21,739 bases of DNA from an uncultured Oscillospiraceae bacterium (GCA_900552115.1 URYP01000032.1:1-21739); one strand, 5' to 3'. Shown: positions 1 through 8,047, numbered from the stretch's first letter. Numbers and translations are program-made. The notes: generated from the letters alone by a model not told the origin.

Positions 1-5
1 CAAAA

Positions 6-215
6 TCACCGTTTATCTTGATAAATAATTTCACCCTGTCCGGTTTCACAATAGAAAAAAATAGTATAAGGGCATTTTTTCCGCGCCAGGTAATAGTTTT
101 TGGAATCAAAGGTGGTTCCGAATTCCATCAGGGTGATGATGTGTTGATAAGCCATAAAATGTTGAATATCCGGATGGGTAACTATGTCATATTGTTCATG
201 AGTTTTTCTTACCAC
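6..215 (-). pseudogene. AraC-family regulator, N-terminal fragment, apparently interrupted
   Basis: The 69-residue minus-strand frame resembles the N-terminal sensing (cupin-like) part of AraC-type carbohydrate regulators: a segment with the pattern YYLARKKCPYTIFFYCETG is followed by GEIIYQDK, the usual run into the first beta strands. The DNA-binding domain would lie left of the window. The frame meets a TGA at 6-8, right after QDKR. The neighbouring frame reads on as TVIL, the kind of residue expected there, so a one-base frameshift (real or a sequencing error) is likely. The start used is GTG at 215, with an AAGGA-like site about 10 nt upstream. The gene diverges from the glycosidase gene, a common arrangement for a regulator and its glycan-use target. 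The AraC assignment is inferred from pattern and position; the DNA-binding half cannot be seen. Confidence 0.45.
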
Positions 216-238
216 AGAATCACATCCTTCCCTGCATA

Positions 239-247
239 GTATATCAC
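239..247 (-). promoter_or_regulatory. Possible extended -10 promoter for the AraC-like fragment
   Basis: On the minus strand TATACT (244-239) is preceded by TGA, giving an extended -10 box. No good -35 is visible at 17 bp, where the sequence is A/T-rich. The predicted start lies only about 15-20 nt before the GTG, so the leader would be very short. Confidence 0.3.
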
Positions 248-297
248 AGTTTTATTAGAAAAAGAAAAAAATCTAAGTTATCAGAAAAAAATCCCTC

Positions 298-327
298 TTT
301 ACAGGGGCATGGCCTGTTCAGTAAAAT
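298..327 (+). promoter_or_regulatory. Likely promoter of the GH95-like gene
   Basis: TTTACA (298-303) and TAAAAT (322-327) are separated by 18 bp, which places the start of transcription near 334. An AAAGGGGG ribosome binding site at 356-363 precedes ATG 372 by 8 nt. The site lies in the AT-rich gap shared with the divergent AraC-like fragment. Confidence 0.45.
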
Positions 328-371
328 GAAAATAGTTCAATGTATGAAACTGTACAAAGGGGGATTTGTAT

Positions 372-3300
372 ATGGCCCGGATAAGGAATGGCCGCAATCG
401 CGTTTTATCGGGTATATGCGTGATCGGAATGCTGGGTACCATTATGCCGGTTAGCGGCTTTGCAGCGGAGGATAATATGATATCAAAAAATGCCGATTCC
501 GAATGGAAAACGATTCAGTCGATCATCTCCCCGTATACGGCCGAATGGACCGAACCCACCTATGAGGGCCTGATCACCGACCGGGTACCCCATACGGCGC
601 TGCTGGGAAACGGCGACGTGGGCGTGGCTTCCGGCGGAGATGCGTATTCCAAAAATTTTTATATTTCCAAAAGCGATTTTTGGGGCTATAACGACCGCCC
701 CAAGGCCATCGGCGGTGTTTTGCTGAAAACCGCTCAGGACCCGGCACAGGAACCGGTTTCCTTGGCCCTGGGCAAAAAAGTCACCGCCAGCAGCCATCAT
801 CCTGATTTTTCCCCGGAACGGATGGTAAGCGGGAAGTGGGCCAGCGGTTACGAGGGCTGGGTCAGCAACGTGGGCAATCCGCAGTGGGCGGAGATTGACC
901 TGGCAGAGAAGGCGGTTTTTAACCGAATCGTCATTAAGCACGACCAAGCGGCCCGTGGGGACGCCAAAAACAATACCAAGTCCTTTACCATTTCGACGCG
1001 TATCAATGAGTCGGATGAATGGACAGAGATCTATAAAAATACGGAAAACAAAGAGGCCATTACCGATCTAACATTGGATACGCCGGTTCTGGCTCGTTAT
1101 GTACGTTTGGACGTTGCCCAGGGGACGGCCGACGGCGATGCGAACCCCCGCGCCCGTATCGGCCAATTTGAGATTTTCGACACATCTCTGGATACTGATG
1201 GAGGAGACGGGGAGGGGTCTGCCCCTACTTCCATTTTTCATGAGCAGCAGGATATCCTGAACGCCCGCATTTTGACCGATATGGAACTGGATGGTGTTCC
1301 GGTCCATATGGAAACCCGCATGATGGCGAACGATAATCTGCTGGTGACAGCCCTGACCTCAAAAGGCGACGCCCCGGTGAATCTGGTAGCCCAGGCGTGG
1401 GCCAAAAGCGACAATCCCTCTATCCCCACCACCGCCAGCGTGACCAATAACCGCGCCACCGTGACCCGTACCCTGCGGGGCGCCAACAGCGGTGACAGCA
1501 GCTCTTACAACACGCAGGCGGCGCTCACCACCCAAATTATCGGGGCAGAAGTGACCGCTGCCGATGCCGCGGCTTCCACCGCCGATCTGGCTTTCGCGCT
1601 GCCGGCCGGCGAAACGGTGTATATCGTCACTGCGGTGGGCGGCGGTGGGCGTACCTATGATTATCAGAACAGGCTGCAAGGCATTGCTCCGGCCGATCAG
1701 GCGGCGGCGCTTTTGGATAAGGCGCAGGCCGACGGCGCGCTGGAACAGCTCGCAGGCGAGCATGCCAAATGGTGGAAAGACTACTGGTCGTCCTCCTATA
1801 TCCAGCTGGATTCCCGCGATGAACGGCTGCGGGCGATTCAAAAATATTACTATGCCGCGCAGTATGAACTGGGCTGCACTGTCCGCGAGGGCAAAGTAGC
1901 GCCCGGTCTGTACGGTATCTGGCACACCACCGATAATCCCAGTTGGAAGTCGGATTATCACCTGAATTACAATTTTATTTCCACTTTCTACGGTTCGGCG
2001 GCCGCCAACCGTACCGACCAGCTGCTCCCGGCTGTAGAAGCCATCACGGGATATGTGGAAAACGGCCGGTCGGATATGGCGGCGCTGCAGCGGTTTGTGG
2101 GAAACAACGCGGCGGTACGGGAGTTTTTTAATGCCAAAATTGCTGAAGGCTCGATCGACGCCGAAAAGGGGATTGAGGGAGGCGTACTGTTTCCGGTGGG
2201 CATCGGTCCCTGGGGAATGGAGCTGGACGCCAGCTATCACAACCAGACCTTCAACGCCCCGTTCAGCGCCTACCCGCTTATTCAGTATTATGAGTATACG
2301 CAGGATGAAGATTTTCTGCGAGATGTGCTGTATGAGTATCTCAAACCCATCCTTACCTTCCTGGAAGCATGGGTGGTAAAGAACGAGGAAGGCGTCTACG
2401 ATATCTATGCGGGATACAACGAAGGCTCTTGGGCGCTCAATTCGGTGGGTGAACTGTCAACATACCGCATGTGCCTGCGGTATGCCATCATGGCCAGCGA
2501 AAAGCTGGGGATGGACGCCAGCCAGCGCGAAGTATGGCAGGATCTGCTGGATAATCTGGCGCCGTATACCGTAATGGACTACAATGGCAAGCCAGTGTTT
2601 GCCATGGCGAAAGACAGTTACAGCGGCGATAAGTGGCAGGGGCAGCCACTGGCCCCCAATCGACTGACCATGGAACCGGTTTTCCCCGCCGGGGAATTCG
2701 GTTATTATTCCGATCCGGAAACATTGGAAATTTTACGCAATACCATGCAGGTTCTGGATGATCAAAACACCTGGCCTGGCATCAACTGTTTCCCGGAGTT
2801 GTTTACGCAGGCGCTGATGATCCGGTATGATACCGAAACCGTGGTGGATGAATTGTCGGCCAATATCCAGCGACTGATGCAGGCCAACCTGACCATTGAC
2901 GATACCACCCATGGGATTGAAAAAGCCGGCGCGACCGAGGCGGTTCATCAAATGCTGCTGACAGAAGATGAAAGCGTTGTGAAAGTGTTCCCGGGCTGGC
3001 TGGATAACATGGACGCGACCTTTACCCATCTGCGGACTGCAGGTGCGTTCCTGCTCACCTCCTCCTTCAGCGGGGAGAAGCAGGAGGTGGAATTTGTCAC
3101 TGTCACCAGCGAGGCGGGTAACCCCCTGACCATCGCTTCGCCGTGGGCGGACGCGGTTGTCACCGACGACAGCGGCAAGGTAATTCCAGCGACGGTGGGA
3201 TCCGCTCCCAATTATGAGGACGAGGTCACGTACACCTTTGCCACCGAAAAAGGAAAAACCTATCATCTCACCAAGGGTCCCAAGGCGCAGCAGGTGGATA

Positions 3301-4424
3301 AGTCCGGGCTGCAGGCCGAGATAGACAAGGCCGAAAGCGGCGCGTTGCACGATAATGTGTTTGTTCCCTCTACTTTACAGGCATATCAAAAAGCGATTGC
3401 CGCCGCCAAAACGGTGCTGAACAGTTCCGGCGCGACCCAGGGCAACGTGGATACGGCGGTTAGAAGCATCCGTCAGGCGTTTGACAAGCTGGAAATTATG
3501 CCGGTAGTGATTGGACGGTTTTCCGGCATGGAACAGACCTATTCAGTCAACAATACCGCCTCCCATAAAGCCCTGCTGTACGCCGATTGGAAGAGCATCG
3601 ATGGGGGTAAGCCGCTGGATGTGACACAGTACGATCAAAGCAAGCTTTATCTCCAGATGAATGTAAACCTAACCAAAGAGGGAACAGCTTTGTCTGACGG
3701 CGCGTTGTTTAATGGCGGCTTTGTAAAGCTGCGCTCCCCGGATGTGACCGGTAAGCCGGGTGACCCGGACGACAAGCCAACCGATCCAAACAGCGAGCAT
3801 AACGCTGGCTGGGGGCTGGGCGGCCAGGGCTTTACCTGCGGCGACAACCGGCTTTCAATCTGCCTGGCCGATGAGCCGGGTACCACCCGCGGCCGGATCG
3901 ATTGGAGTCAGGTGGAGCGGATCATCCTGTATATTGACAGCGTTGGCGACAAAGAGGGGCAGTTTACCATGACACTGTCGGATGTGTCTATTGTGGATAC
4001 CACCCTGTCGGGCCTTAAAAAAGACCTGTTGACCCTTTGGAACACGGATATCGAGGAAAACGCTTATACGGCCGAATCGGTTGAAGCCTGCCAGCAGGCG
4101 TTGCAGCAGGCCCAGACCGTCATTAACCGGCTTGAGGCGACGCAAGCAGAAATACAGGAGGCCACGGATACGCTGCGGCAGGCGCTGGATGATCTGGTGC
4201 CGGCAGAACCCGAAATCATCCTTGGCGACGTGGATGGAAAAGACGGCGTAACCGCCGCCGACGCGCTGCTGGCCCTGCAGGCGGCCACTGAAAAGATTCA
4301 TTTGACGAACGGGCAAGCGCTGGCGGCCGATGTGGATGGAAAAGACGGCGTCACAGCCAGCGACGCGCTGCTTATTTTACAGTACGCTACCAAAAAGATT
4401 ACGGCTTTCCCGGCGAAGAGATAG
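372..4424 (+). CDS. Secreted GH95-like glycosidase with inserted F5/8C domain, FIVAR repeats and dockerin
   Basis: The gene encodes a 1350-residue secreted multidomain enzyme. ATG 372 is preferred over TTG 366, which is only 2 nt from the AAAGGGGG site. Order: signal peptide (about 1-32); first part of an N-terminal beta-sandwich with LLGNGDVGVASGG near 77; an F5/8 type C (CBM32-like) domain at about 130-270; the rest of the sandwich to about 455; an (alpha/alpha)6 barrel at about 465-860; a beta domain to about 970; FIVAR at about 980-1045; an unassigned beta-rich, possibly carbohydrate-binding region to about 1210; FIVAR at about 1213-1275; dockerin from about 1283. The barrel has SDYHLNYNF (Asn532, Asn534), which I align with the NIN motif of GH95 fucosidases. 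The C-terminal run VVKVFPGWLDNMDATFTHLRTAGAF also resembles GH95. GH95 enzymes act on alpha-L-fucosides or alpha-L-galactosides, but the substrate here is unknown and sequence is diverged. The dockerin implies docking on a cohesin scaffold, none of which is in the window. Confidence 0.8.
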   Translation: MARIRNGRNRVLSGICVIGMLGTIMPVSGFAAEDNMISKNADSEWKTIQSIISPYTAEWTEPTYEGLITDRVPHTALLGNGDVGVASGGDAYSKNFYISKSDFWGYNDRPKAIGGVLLKTAQDPAQEPVSLALGKKVTASSHHPDFSPERMVSGKWASGYEGWVSNVGNPQWAEIDLAEKAVFNRIVIKHDQAARGDAKNNTKSFTISTRINESDEWTEIYKNTENKEAITDLTLDTPVLARYVRLDVAQGTADGDANPRARIGQFEIFDTSLDTDGGDGEGSAPTSIFHEQQDILNARILTDMELDGVPVHMETRMMANDNLLVTALTSKGDAPVNLVAQAWAKSDNPSIPTTASVTNNRATVTRTLRGANSGDSSSYNTQAALTTQIIGAEVTAADAAASTADLAFALPAGETVYIVTAVGGGGRTYDYQNRLQGIAPADQAAALLDKAQADGALEQLAGEHAKWWKDYWSSSYIQLDSRDERLRAIQKYYYAAQYELGCTVREGKVAPGLYGIWHTTDNPSWKSDYHLNYNFISTFYGSAAANRTDQLLPAVEAITGYVENGRSDMAALQRFVGNNAAVREFFNAKIAEGSIDAEKGIEGGVLFPVGIGPWGMELDASYHNQTFNAPFSAYPLIQYYEYTQDEDFLRDVLYEYLKPILTFLEAWVVKNEEGVYDIYAGYNEGSWALNSVGELSTYRMCLRYAIMASEKLGMDASQREVWQDLLDNLAPYTVMDYNGKPVFAMAKDSYSGDKWQGQPLAPNRLTMEPVFPAGEFGYYSDPETLEILRNTMQVLDDQNTWPGINCFPELFTQALMIRYDTETVVDELSANIQRLMQANLTIDDTTHGIEKAGATEAVHQMLLTEDESVVKVFPGWLDNMDATFTHLRTAGAFLLTSSFSGEKQEVEFVTVTSEAGNPLTIASPWADAVVTDDSGKVIPATVGSAPNYEDEVTYTFATEKGKTYHLTKGPKAQQVDKSGLQAEIDKAESGALHDNVFVPSTLQAYQKAIAAAKTVLNSSGATQGNVDTAVRSIRQAFDKLEIMPVVIGRFSGMEQTYSVNNTASHKALLYADWKSIDGGKPLDVTQYDQSKLYLQMNVNLTKEGTALSDGALFNGGFVKLRSPDVTGKPGDPDDKPTDPNSEHNAGWGLGGQGFTCGDNRLSICLADEPGTTRGRIDWSQVERIILYIDSVGDKEGQFTMTLSDVSIVDTTLSGLKKDLLTLWNTDIEENAYTAESVEACQQALQQAQTVINRLEATQAEIQEATDTLRQALDDLVPAEPEIILGDVDGKDGVTAADALLALQAATEKIHLTNGQALAADVDGKDGVTASDALLILQYATKKITAFPAKR

Positions 4425-4476
4425 GATCGGTCTCTGGTCCAAGGGATATTTTACGCTCGTTCGTTATGTACAATAT

Positions 4477-4523
4477 AAAACCGATCTCCTGGAAAGGATA
4501 TTCCTTTCCAGGAGATCGGTTTT
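4477..4523 (+). terminator. Long perfect hairpin terminator, probably bidirectional
   Basis: Arms 4477-4498 and 4502-4523 are perfect 22-base complements with a three-base loop. The outer four pairs are AAAA/TTTT, so the hairpin offers a T-run in either direction. It closes the glycosidase gene about 50 bp after its stop and isolates the next gene. Confidence 0.8.
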
Positions 4524-4639
4524 GCCATATTCACGAGACATACCGCGTAGACCCGACGTGGAGACAATGGATTGGCAAAAGCCCATTGGGTTTATTTGAA
4601 CAAAATAAATGGTCATTGCTAGTAAAATATAAGAAAAAA

Positions 4640-4668
4640 TTGACAATATTGGCTTTGCAAATTATACT
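4640..4668 (+). promoter_or_regulatory. Strong sigma-A promoter of the LRR protein gene
   Basis: TTGACA (4640-4645), a 17-bp spacer and TATACT (4663-4668) predict a start near 4675, about 26 nt before ATG 4701. This is close to consensus and implies high basal expression independent of the glycosidase gene. Confidence 0.75.
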
Positions 4669-4700
4669 ATGACTTAAAGAAGAAAGGGGTGTGATTATGG

Positions 4701-6464
4701 ATGGAGAAAATTAAAAAGACGGGCGCGTTGGCTCTGGTGCTGTCCCTGCTACTGACGATATGGCCGGCTATTCCGGTGAGCGCGGAGACCAGCGGCTCCT
4801 GCGGAGATAACCTGGCCTGGACGCTGGACGATGAGGGTACTCTGACCATCAGCGGCATAGGGAAGATGGAGAATTATAACGGTTTTTCGCCGTGGAAAAA
4901 CATGGCGTTATCCCGCGTGGTAATTGAAGAGGGGGTCACCAGTATTGGCAACTGGGCTTTTGTTGGCTGCGAATTCCTTCGGTCGATTTCCTTACCGGAT
5001 AGCTTAACCCGTATAGGGGACGATGCCTTTTCCGGCTGCGTCAGCCTTGCGGCAATCACCATCCCCAAGAACGTGACCAGCCTGGGGGAGATGATCTTTT
5101 TTGGTTGCTGCAGCCTGGCGGCCATAACAGTCAGCAAGGAAAATCCGGTTTTTTCTTCATACGAAGGGGTGCTGTTTAATAAGGAGGGGACACGACTCCT
5201 TTACTGTGCGGGAGGAAAAGCGGGGGAGTACGCCATCCCAGACGGCGTAACGGCCATTGCAGACGCTGCTTTTATGGACTGTCTTTTCTTGACGGGCATT
5301 ACCATCCCGAAAAGCGTCACCGATATTGAAAAGGAGGCTTTTCTTACCTGCTATGTCCTGGAAACCATCACTGTCAGCCAAGAAAACCCGGCTTATTCAT
5401 CGGAGGCGGGGGTTTTATTCGACAAGAACAAAACCAAGCTTATCCGCTGCCCGGAAACGAAAAGTGGAAAGTATGAGATCCCGGACAGCGTTACCGAGAT
5501 CGGGTGTTACGCCTTCTTTGACTGTAGAAATCTTACGGAGATTACCATTCCAAACAGCGTCACCACCATTAAAGATCAGGCCTTTTCCTGTTGTTTCAAC
5601 CTGACAAGTCTAAACGTCCCGGAAGACTTGATTTATTTGGGAGATAGTGCGTTTTCTGGCTGCATGGGTATTACCAATCTCACGATACCGCAAGGGATCA
5701 CCTACATTCCCTGGGGAGCCTTTTCCAATTGTGAAAACTTGACAAGCCTTACGATTTCGCAAAGCGTAGTAAACATTGGACCGTATGCCTTTGATGGATG
5801 TCTCAACCTGAAAAATGTTACCATTTCAGAAAATGTGACAGGCGTGAGCAGGGGAGCGTTTCAAAACTGTTTTGCCTTAACAAGTGTTACCATTCCAGCG
5901 AGTGTGGATACAGTTGGCGATCACGCGTTCGGATATTATACTGAAAAATATTCGTCAGAACTGATTCCCGTCCCGGGCTTTACCATTACCGGATACCGCG
6001 GCACAGCCGCCGAAGCCTACGCCAGGGAAAACGGGTTTAAGTTTGTTTCAGCCGAACAGCAGGCCCTTGCAAAAGCGCAGGGCAAAGTGGATTCCGGGCT
6101 GTATACGCCCGAAAGCGTCGCCGGGCTGGAGGAAGCGATCGAGGCGGCACGGGCGGTACTGGAGGATGAATCGGCTACGCGGGAGGAAATCGACGACCAG
6201 ATGTCGGCGCTTCAGGCAGCGTTGGAGGGGCTGGAGCTGATTTATCCCCATATCGTCTGGGGTGATGTAGACGGAACAGGAGAGGTGACTCCGGCGGATG
6301 CGCTGATGGCGTTGCAGGCGGCAACCGGAAAGATTATCCTGGACGACGAACAGACAGCGGCGGCCAATGTGGACGGACATGGCAAAATCACCTCAGCCGA
6401 CGCCCTCCTCGTCCTGCAATATGCGACGAAAAAAATCCGTGCGTTTCCTGTAATGACAGCATAG
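4701..6464 (+). CDS. BspA-type leucine-rich-repeat surface protein with FIVAR and dockerin
   Basis: This 587-residue secreted protein has a signal peptide (about 1-28, ending PVSA). It is followed by an opening segment of the type WTLDDEGTLTISG and roughly a dozen BspA/TpLRR (LRR_5) repeats at about 50-410, with phrases such as VTSIGNWAF and LTSLTISQSV. One FIVAR segment (about 453-514) and a dockerin (about 520-587) end the protein. BspA repeats are known in bacterial adhesins and protein-binding surface proteins; no catalytic domain is visible. The AGAAAGGGG site (4681-4689) is about 11 nt upstream of ATG 4701. A nearer ATG at 4697 is out of frame and stops after five codons. The FIVAR-dockerin tail is the same type as in the upstream glycosidase, and both proteins end with YATKKIxAFP, so both may dock on the same partner. 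The docking partner and ligand are inference. Confidence 0.85.
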   Translation: MEKIKKTGALALVLSLLLTIWPAIPVSAETSGSCGDNLAWTLDDEGTLTISGIGKMENYNGFSPWKNMALSRVVIEEGVTSIGNWAFVGCEFLRSISLPDSLTRIGDDAFSGCVSLAAITIPKNVTSLGEMIFFGCCSLAAITVSKENPVFSSYEGVLFNKEGTRLLYCAGGKAGEYAIPDGVTAIADAAFMDCLFLTGITIPKSVTDIEKEAFLTCYVLETITVSQENPAYSSEAGVLFDKNKTKLIRCPETKSGKYEIPDSVTEIGCYAFFDCRNLTEITIPNSVTTIKDQAFSCCFNLTSLNVPEDLIYLGDSAFSGCMGITNLTIPQGITYIPWGAFSNCENLTSLTISQSVVNIGPYAFDGCLNLKNVTISENVTGVSRGAFQNCFALTSVTIPASVDTVGDHAFGYYTEKYSSELIPVPGFTITGYRGTAAEAYARENGFKFVSAEQQALAKAQGKVDSGLYTPESVAGLEEAIEAARAVLEDESATREEIDDQMSALQAALEGLELIYPHIVWGDVDGTGEVTPADALMALQAATGKIILDDEQTAAANVDGHGKITSADALLVLQYATKKIRAFPVMTA

Positions 6465-6517
6465 ACATTATCTTAAACTGCGGCGCGCTCTTCTTTTTTT
6501 CTATGGTGGTACAGTTT

Positions 6518-6554
6518 CCCCGGCAAAGCAGTCAACGCTTTGCCGGGGATGGTT
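6518..6554 (+). terminator. Terminator of the LRR protein gene
   Basis: Arms 6518-6529 and 6537-6548 form a perfect 12-bp GC-rich stem with a 7-base loop, followed within two bases by GGTTTT. It lies about 55 bp after the stop codon. Confidence 0.7.
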
Positions 6555-6619
6555 TTATCCAAACACCGCAAAATTTACATATTTCATAGCAAAAACAATC
6601 AGAACAAGCTGCGGAAAGC

Positions 6620-6742
6620 ATGGTATAATAGTCTCAAACCAATGGTTTGGAGCCAAATGTCTTTTGCTAAGCAAAAAACATCGGAAGAATGGTTGTCGCC
6701 GCGAGGCGGCTCCTGCGCTGGGGCGCACCTCCATTCTTCTGG
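6620..6742 (+). ncRNA. Copy A of a repeated structured element (candidate small RNA or leader)
   Basis: The 6465-6808 gap holds the LRR gene terminator and this element. It opens with an extended -10 box (TGG then TATAAT at 6624-6629; no good -35). Next come hairpin CAAACC/GGTTTG (6635-6649) and hairpin 6657-6681 (ATGT..TTTTGC/GCAAAA..ACAT). A 60-nt end follows, where GAAGAATGG (6684-6692 region) pairs with CCATTCTTC (6731-6739) around two inner GC hairpins, GCCGC/GCGGC and TGCGC/GCGCA. The same 5' and 3' blocks recur at 14250-14369. The ClbS-like gene starts 66 bp downstream, so the element could be its leader or an independent small RNA. I do not recognise the family. Confidence 0.5.
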
Positions 6743-6808
6743 TTATGTTAACAGGTTCTGAGCTATTGAATGATACAGGCTGTTTGAGCCGCAGAAAGGA
6801 CGATAATA

Positions 6809-7360
6809 ATGGGAAGAGCGACCACCAAGCCAGACTTGATCCGGTCAGCGGACGAACAGTTTGAAGCGATGTGGAAACTAATGGACTCTCTGACGGAAGT
6901 GGAGCGAAAAACGGATTTTAACTTCGGAGACGATCCTAAAAAGAAAGAGGCGCATTGGCAGCGGGACAAAAATCTGCGCGACATTCTGGTGCATCTGTAC
7001 GAGTGGCACCAACTGCTGCTGGACTGGGTGAAGGCCAATCAGAACGGAGAAGCCAGACCGTTTCTGCCGGAGCCTTACAACTGGAAATCGTATGGACAGA
7101 TGAATTGCGGGTTTTGGGAAAAGCATCAGTCCACCTCGTATGAGGACGCCCGGCGCCTGCTGCTTGAAAGCCACAAAAACGTTATGGCCCTGATCGAGAC
7201 GTTTTCTAACGACGAGCTGTTTGAGAAAAAACATTTTAATTGGACGGGAACCTCTTCCCTGGGGTCCTATTGTATTTCCGTTACAGCCAGCCATTATGAT
7301 TGGGCCATGAAAAAATGTAAGGCCCACCGCAAAGCCTGTAAAGACCTCCCCACAGCATAA
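6809..7360 (+). CDS. ClbS/DfsB-like four-helix-bundle protein (DUF1706)
   Basis: This 183-residue soluble protein has no signal peptide. It shows the DUF1706 pattern: an N-terminal helix (DLIRSADEQFEAMWKLMDSL), WQRDKNLRDILVHLYEWHQLLLDWV near 50-75, an aromatic-rich middle (PEPYNWKSYGQMN), and a closing helix with SYCISVTASHYDWAMKK. ClbS from the colibactin island is a resistance protein that hydrolyses the colibactin cyclopropane; DfsB-type relatives are DinB-like. Most family members sit outside toxin clusters and their role is unknown, so the colibactin link should not be carried over. AGAAAGGA (6793-6800) lies 8 nt before ATG 6809. The gene stands alone between its leader region and its own terminator. 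Confidence 0.8.
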   Translation: MGRATTKPDLIRSADEQFEAMWKLMDSLTEVERKTDFNFGDDPKKKEAHWQRDKNLRDILVHLYEWHQLLLDWVKANQNGEARPFLPEPYNWKSYGQMNCGFWEKHQSTSYEDARRLLLESHKNVMALIETFSNDELFEKKHFNWTGTSSLGSYCISVTASHYDWAMKKCKAHRKACKDLPTA

Positions 7361-7399
7361 CGCCGACTGCGGCGTATTATATGTGACGCTTGGTTCCGC

Positions 7400-7427
7400 C
7401 GCCGCCCGGATTATCGGGCGGCGTTTT
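7400..7427 (+). terminator. Terminator of the ClbS-like gene
   Basis: The 9-bp all-GC stem (7400-7408 with 7415-7423) has a 6-base loop and is followed by TTTT, then a second T-rich run. Confidence 0.8.
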
Positions 7428-7474
7428 CTGTTTCGTCTACATTCTCATTTTTTACAGCTGCGGCAAATTCGTAT

Positions 7475-7503
7475 TTGACAGAACTGGAAAAATTTAGTAT
7501 AAT
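7475..7503 (+). promoter_or_regulatory. Consensus sigma-A promoter of the small HTH-like gene
   Basis: TTGACA (7475-7480) and TATAAT (7498-7503) are separated by exactly 17 bp, a perfect consensus. The predicted start is near 7510, leaving an ~80-nt leader. That leader can fold with CGTCCCC (7533-7539) against GGGG-T-ACG (7547-7554), enclosed by ACGGC/GCCGT (7524-7528 and 7559-7563). The promoter shows that the longer upstream reading frame is not translated. Confidence 0.8.
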
Positions 7504-7591
7504 CAAATCAAAAAATGGCGAAAACGGCCGATCGTCCCCACTCAGCGGGGTACGGTTTGCCGTGGTATTAAGTCTAAGGGAGATGGGACGA

Positions 7592-7912
7592 ATGGGTAAA
7601 TTGTATGATTCACTTCTGGAACGGAAACTAAAAGGAGAGGCCTTGGATTATAATGACCTCACCGATGACGACATGTATACCCTTATCGTCACGGAGGGCT
7701 GTCTCAATCGCCAGATTGCTGAACTTTACAGCATTTCCCTCAGCAAAGTTTCCGCTTTACGCAAAAAGTCCGGCGTAAGCTTATATCAGGCCGTCAACGA
7801 AAAAGCGATCAACGACCCGGAGCTGCTGAAACGCTACCACGCCGCGATCAAAGAATACCGGCAGGCGATGGAAGCCGCCAGGGAGCTCGCTGAAAAACGG
7901 GAAAATTCATGA
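7592..7912 (+). CDS. Small helix-turn-helix-like protein of unknown role
   Basis: The product is 106 residues from ATG 7592. AAGGGAG (7576-7582) lies 9 nt upstream; ATG 7583 is an alternative but directly abuts that site. Residues about 25-60 (DDMYTLIVTEGCLNRQIAELYSIS, then LSKVSALRKKSGVS) read like a helix-turn-helix in which NRQIAELYSISLSKVSALRKK would be the turn and recognition helix. The C-terminal third is a charged helix rich in Ala, Glu, Lys and Arg. There is no signal peptide or membrane segment. I do not recognise a named family; a DNA-binding role is inference. A consensus promoter and a folded leader suggest a well-expressed or post-transcriptionally controlled gene. Confidence 0.65.
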   Translation: MGKLYDSLLERKLKGEALDYNDLTDDDMYTLIVTEGCLNRQIAELYSISLSKVSALRKKSGVSLYQAVNEKAINDPELLKRYHAAIKEYRQAMEAARELAEKRENS

Positions 7913-7936
7913 GGCCTTTTATACGGTTATCCTGCA

Positions 7937-7967
7937 CCGCTTCGGACATATCCGAAGCGGCTTTTTT
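7937..7967 (+). terminator. Terminator of the small HTH-like gene
   Basis: A perfect 10-bp stem (7937-7946 with 7951-7960) with a CATA loop is followed by C and six T residues. Confidence 0.85.
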
Positions 7968-8047
7968 GTCTATATGAGAATGGGTATCATAAACGAGCCG
8001 CCATGCATAGAATGAGATAAAACCAATGCATGATAAGGAGTTTATTT

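Noticed and set aside
1359..2240. A 293-codon minus-strand frame inside the glycosidase gene, and similar long frames opposite the esterase, DUF2238 and GTPase genes
   Set aside because: They are antisense shadows of GC-rich coding sequence; the sense frames have clear domains.
4330..4672. Three short frames around the 4477-4523 hairpin, on both strands
   Set aside because: They are mirror translations of one perfect inverted repeat and have no ribosome binding site or coding character.
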